Shown: piece after piece, positions 62,523-64,000 of the stretch
Position numbering within the stretch: the stretch's first letter is position 1
Layout of the letters: each line of letters starts with the position of its first letter
Assembly (NCBI RefSeq): GCF_006716185.1
Contig: NZ_VFOP01000001.1
Span: forward strand, 3,224,001-3,288,000
Source of the DNA: Ornithinicoccus hortensis
Lineage (GTDB): Bacteria; Actinomycetota; Actinomycetes; Actinomycetales; Dermatophilaceae
Length of the DNA: 64,000 nt
Direction of reading: 5' to 3'
The notes under the pieces: model-generated
The model's database searches: none
What the model saw: the letters and a program-made list of their open reading frames with translations, nothing else
Told to the model about the DNA's origin: nothing
Position numbers and translations under genes: made by a program

Positions 62523-64000
62523 ATGTCAGCCCCCCGCCGGTCCACCGATGTCCCGCCCCGGTTGGGAGTGACCCTGGACGTCGACGGCGCGTGGGTGGCC
62601 GTCTTCGCCCGGCACGCCACCGCCGTCGACCTGTGCCTCTTCGACGCGGAGGGCCGGGAGCACCGGGTCCCGCTGACCCACACCGCCTACGGCATCTGGT
62701 GGGACCACGTGCCCGGGATGGGACCGGGGCAGCGCTACGGCTACCGGGCGCACGGGCCGTGGTCCCCGACCGACGGCCACCGGCACAATCCCGCCAAGCT
62801 GCTGCTCGACCCGTATGCCGGGGCGCTGGACGGGCAGGTCCGCTGGGGGCCGGAGGTCTACGGCCACACGGTCGACGAGCAGTGGTCGGGCGACGGCGAG
62901 GTACCCGACGGACGGGACAGCTCGGCATACGTCCCGCGCTCGGTGGTGGTGGACCACTCCTTCGACTGGGGGCAGGACGTCCGGCCGGAGGTGCCCTGGT
63001 CGCAGACGGTCGTCTACGAGGCGCACGTGCGGGGGCTGACGATGCGCCACCCGGACGTGCCGGAAGAGCTGCGCGGGACCTACGCGGCGCTCGGGCACCC
63101 CGCCATCCTGGACCACCTCACCGGGCTGGGCGTGACGACGCTGGAGCTGCTGCCGGTCCACGCCTTCACCCACGAGCCGCGGCTGGTGCAGCTGGGGCTG
63201 AGCAACTACTGGGGGTACAACACCCTCGGGTTCTTCGCCCCGCACGCCCCGTATGCCGTGAGCCGGGACCCGCAGGGCGTGGTCGAGGAGGTCAAGGGTG
63301 CCGTGCGGGCGCTGCACGCCGCGGGCATCGAGGTGGTGCTCGACGTGGTCTACAACCACACCGCCGAGCAGGGCGCCGACAGCGGGGCGACGCTGAGCTG
63401 GCGCGGGCTGGACAACGCGACCTACTACCGGCTGGACGAACGGGGCCGGGACATCGACGTGACCGGCTGCGGCAACACGGTCGACCTGCGGCGTCCCATG
63501 GTGGCCAAGATGGCGCTGGACTCGTTGCGGCACTGGGTGACCGAGTACCACGTGGACGGCTTCCGGTTCGACCTGGCGCCGGCCCTGGCGCGCGGGCGGG
63601 ACGACGCCTACGACCCGGACCACGCCTTCCACGTGGCGCTGCGCACCGACCCGGTGCTGTCCCGGGTCAAGCTCATCGCCGAGCCGTGGGACATCGGCGT
63701 GCACGGCTGGCGCACCGGGCAGTTCCCGCCACCGTTCGCCGAGTGGAACGACCGGTTCCGGGACACCGTGCGCACCTTCTGGCTGGCCGACTCGGCCCGC
63801 GGGGCGGCCGGTCAGACGCGGCACGGCATCGGGGAGTTGGCCACCCGGATCACCGGCTCGGAGGACATGTTCGCGCTCGAGGACCGGGGGCCGATCGCCT
63901 CGGTGAACTACGTGACCGCCCACGACGGGTTCACGCTCGCCGACACCACGGCATACGAGGAGAAGCACAACGAGGCCAACGGCGAGGACAACCGGGACGG
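62523..64000 (+). CDS. glgX: Glycogen debranching enzyme, GlgX type (3' end cut by window edge)
   Basis: 492 codons visible. An N-terminal CBM48-type domain (LGVTLDVDGAWVAVFARHATAVDLCLFD) is followed by a GH13 barrel. TVVYEAHVRGLT, the NYWGYNTLGFFAP region, the nucleophile Asp in DGFRFDLAPAL, the acid Glu in IAEPWDIG and TAHDGFTLADT are in order. Hydrolyses alpha-1,6 branches of glycogen. TAGGCT lies seven bases before the ATG, so it is leaderless and divergent from the YbjN-like gene. Confidence 0.95.
   Translation, partial: MSAPRRSTDVPPRLGVTLDVDGAWVAVFARHATAVDLCLFDAEGREHRVPLTHTAYGIWWDHVPGMGPGQRYGYRAHGPWSPTDGHRHNPAKLLLDPYAGALDGQVRWGPEVYGHTVDEQWSGDGEVPDGRDSSAYVPRSVVVDHSFDWGQDVRPEVPWSQTVVYEAHVRGLTMRHPDVPEELRGTYAALGHPAILDHLTGLGVTTLELLPVHAFTHEPRLVQLGLSNYWGYNTLGFFAPHAPYAVSRDPQGVVEEVKGAVRALHAAGIEVVLDVVYNHTAEQGADSGATLSWRGLDNATYYRLDERGRDIDVTGCGNTVDLRRPMVAKMALDSLRHWVTEYHVDGFRFDLAPALARGRDDAYDPDHAFHVALRTDPVLSRVKLIAEPWDIGVHGWRTGQFPPPFAEWNDRFRDTVRTFWLADSARGAAGQTRHGIGELATRITGSEDMFALEDRGPIASVNYVTAHDGFTLADTTAYEEKHNEANGEDNRD

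Overview
The window is high-GC, densely coded DNA with few gaps. It carries mycothiol-linked DinB-type enzymes, an F420-type PPOX protein, a mycoredoxin-like protein, SARP regulators, many GTG starts and many apparently leaderless genes. Together these point to an actinobacterium, most likely a Micrococcales member of the Intrasporangiaceae/Ornithinimicrobium type. The family-level placement is inference. The gatC-gatA-gatB, ligA, methionine-synthase-like, mnmA, cysteine desulfurase and etfA-etfB series follows an actinobacterial order also known from mycobacteria, with accessory genes inserted into it.

Layout. 1-4247: a SARP-type ATPase regulator (cut by the left edge) translationally coupled to a leaderless lysozyme + NlpC/P60 + TSP3-repeat protein. 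4532-14355: a glycerophosphodiester / glycerol-phosphate locus with a secreted GDPD phosphodiesterase, Pit permease, DUF47 protein, metallophosphoesterase, LacI regulator and UgpCBAE-like ABC importer. A near-identical 28-bp site (23 of 28 bases) precedes both transcription units. 14333-17304: a small SARP regulator divergent from a four-gene cluster. That cluster encodes an MMP-like zymogen with a cysteine switch, a free copy of its C-terminal domain, and two small proteins of unknown function. The promoter between them has three heptamers at exact 11-bp period, the known SARP operator layout. 17332-22115: IclR regulator, formate-THF ligase, MetF-like and DmdA-like genes, which look like a pathway oxidising a methyl group carried on tetrahydrofolate. 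22184-31768: membrane, redox and housekeeping genes (SulP/ArsR, sulfite-oxidase-like enzyme, murI and others).

31750-46356: ilvE, GatCAB and assorted enzymes, a 753-residue unknown membrane protein, and an MNT/HEPN toxin-antitoxin pair. 46467-54726: DUF488, a membrane glutaredoxin, an MFS exporter, ligA, a lipoprotein and others. 54770-64000: DUF1345, mnmA, cysteine desulfurase, etfAB, a PadR pair, enoyl-CoA hydratase, and a GlgX-type enzyme cut by the right edge.

The most unusual signals are these: (i) the SARP-controlled MMP-like cluster; (ii) two accessory genes (a VOC protein and a DUF2087 protein), each bracketed by outward-pointing arrays of the same 33-bp repeat; (iii) an ~85-bp double-hairpin element present twice, with base-paired compensatory changes; (iv) strong excess of the heptamer GGCATAC/GTATGCC regardless of reading frame. 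No rRNA, tRNA, insertion sequence, integrase or CRISPR array was seen. No gap longer than 300 bp lacks a gene; the longer gaps are described under the sites they hold.
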